In this document: in pieces, positions 14,449-15,031 of the stretch | Layout of the letters: every line of letters begins with the position of its first letter | How positions within the stretch are numbered: position 1 is the first letter of the stretch | Assembly: GCA_031260745.1 (NCBI GenBank) | Contig: JAISKY010000105.1 | Location: 1 to 15,031, forward strand | Length of the DNA stretch: 15,031 nt | Source of the DNA: Oscillospiraceae bacterium | GTDB lineage: Bacteria > Bacillota > Clostridia > Oscillospirales > Oscillospiraceae | Reading direction: 5' to 3' | Notes under the pieces: generated by a model | What the model saw: only the letters and a program-made list of their open reading frames with translations | What the model was told of the DNA's origin: nothing | Database searches by the model: none | Translations under genes and position numbers: made by a program

Positions 14449-15031
14449 ATGTTCAAAATAACTTTTCTGCCGTCGGAAATCACAATCAAGGTCGAGCTTG
14501 GTACGACGGTAATGCAAGCGGCTATCGCCGCCGGGGTAGAGATGGACGCGCCTTGCGGCGGCCGCGGAGTTTGCAAGAAGTGTCTTGTTAAACTGGCGGA
14601 CTCTCAGGGTGAGCGCGAGGTTCTCGCCTGTCAGACCGAGCCGTCCGAGGACTGCGTCGTCACGCTGTCGCACGAAGCGGTCGGACACCGGATTCTTTTG
14701 GGCGGCATTACTCGTAATGTGGAACTTAATCCCGACGTTGAGGGCGACCTGACCGATAAACTCGCGATGGCGTATGACATCGGAACTACAACGGTAGCGT
14801 CATATTTAATCGACCTGAAAACGGGCGCGGAGCTTGCTACGTCAAGTCTGCTGAACCCGCAGACTAAGTACGGCGGCGACGTAATTATGCGGATTAACTA
14901 CTCGCTGGAAAACGGAGTAGACGCTTTGAGCGGGGATATTCGAGCCGCGTTGGGTTCACTCGCGCTGGAAAGCTGCAAAAAAGCAAAAGTCAGCGCCGAA
15001 AACATAGCGTTAATTACCATTGTCGGCAATA
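14449..15031 (+). CDS. RACo-type corrinoid activation protein (2Fe-2S plus ASKHA domain), 5' part
   Basis: The first 194 residues are present and the gene runs off the right edge; full-length relatives have about 600 or more. The N-terminal ferredoxin-like domain carries the plant-type [2Fe-2S] motif CGGRGVCKKC (Cys36, 42, 45) plus Cys61. After a short linker, residues from about 107 (AYDIGTTTVASYLIDL) begin the ASKHA ATP-binding fold, followed by NPQTKYGGDVIMRI, a segment typical of RACo and RamA-like activators. These proteins use ATP to reduce inactive cob(II)amide in corrinoid methyl carriers. Its presence suggests that a corrinoid protein is encoded nearby, probably to the right, and supports a methyltransferase reading of the URO-D gene. 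The ATG at 14449 follows ACGAGGTAA. Confidence 0.92.
   Translation, partial: MFKITFLPSEITIKVELGTTVMQAAIAAGVEMDAPCGGRGVCKKCLVKLADSQGEREVLACQTEPSEDCVVTLSHEAVGHRILLGGITRNVELNPDVEGDLTDKLAMAYDIGTTTVASYLIDLKTGAELATSSLLNPQTKYGGDVIMRINYSLENGVDALSGDIRAALGSLALESCKKAKVSAENIALITIVGN

Noticed and set aside
1..15031. CRISPR arrays, tRNA or rRNA genes, insertion sequences
   Set aside because: No regularly spaced repeats, tRNA-like cloverleaf, rRNA motifs or transposase frames were seen on either strand.

Overview
The window looks like a chromosomal segment of an anaerobic, Gram-positive-type bacterium, most likely a clostridial Bacillota. Signs of this are an LplB/LplC-type sugar-family ABC transporter, a large surface protein with SLH (S-layer homology) domains, strong AGGAGG ribosome binding sites, and RACo/DUF2284/URO-D proteins typical of corrinoid-dependent methyl metabolism. 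GC content is moderate and codon use looks even throughout. The species cannot be named from this sequence.

Left block (1-4970, minus strand): a leftward operon encodes a large solute-binding lipoprotein, a URO-D family methyltransferase-like protein, a QueG/reductive-dehalogenase-like double [4Fe-4S] protein and the start of an aconitase X dehydratase. A 22-bp hairpin separates the lipoprotein gene from the enzyme genes. The 364-bp gap upstream (4640-5003) holds two candidate leftward promoters, two tandem copies of a palindromic 18-bp motif and other inverted repeats.

Middle block (5004-11422): a CapA-like metallophosphatase gene (+) converges on an unrecognised gene (-) at a bidirectional terminator. 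Next come a 1179-residue secreted SLH-domain protein (-) and, divergent from it, a 200-residue tyrosine recombinase (+). Between these two lies a probable DNA inversion switch: two 28-bp sites of 11-6-11 architecture in inverted orientation, enclosing about 140 bp with a strong intrinsic terminator aimed at the SLH gene. This is the most interesting system in the window. It looks like a self-contained phase-variation module for a surface protein, similar in logic to fim and cwpV switches.

Right block (11642-15031): two transporter permease genes (-) are divergent from a DUF2284 gene and a truncated RACo-type corrinoid-activating gene (+). Their intergenic region has strong promoters in both directions and two tandem copies of the same palindromic motif seen upstream of the lipoprotein operon. 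The permeases, lipoprotein, URO-D protein and activator may therefore form one regulon for taking up and demethylating or dehydrating an unidentified compound, physically split by the middle block. No corrinoid protein, ABC ATPase or regulator gene lies in the window.
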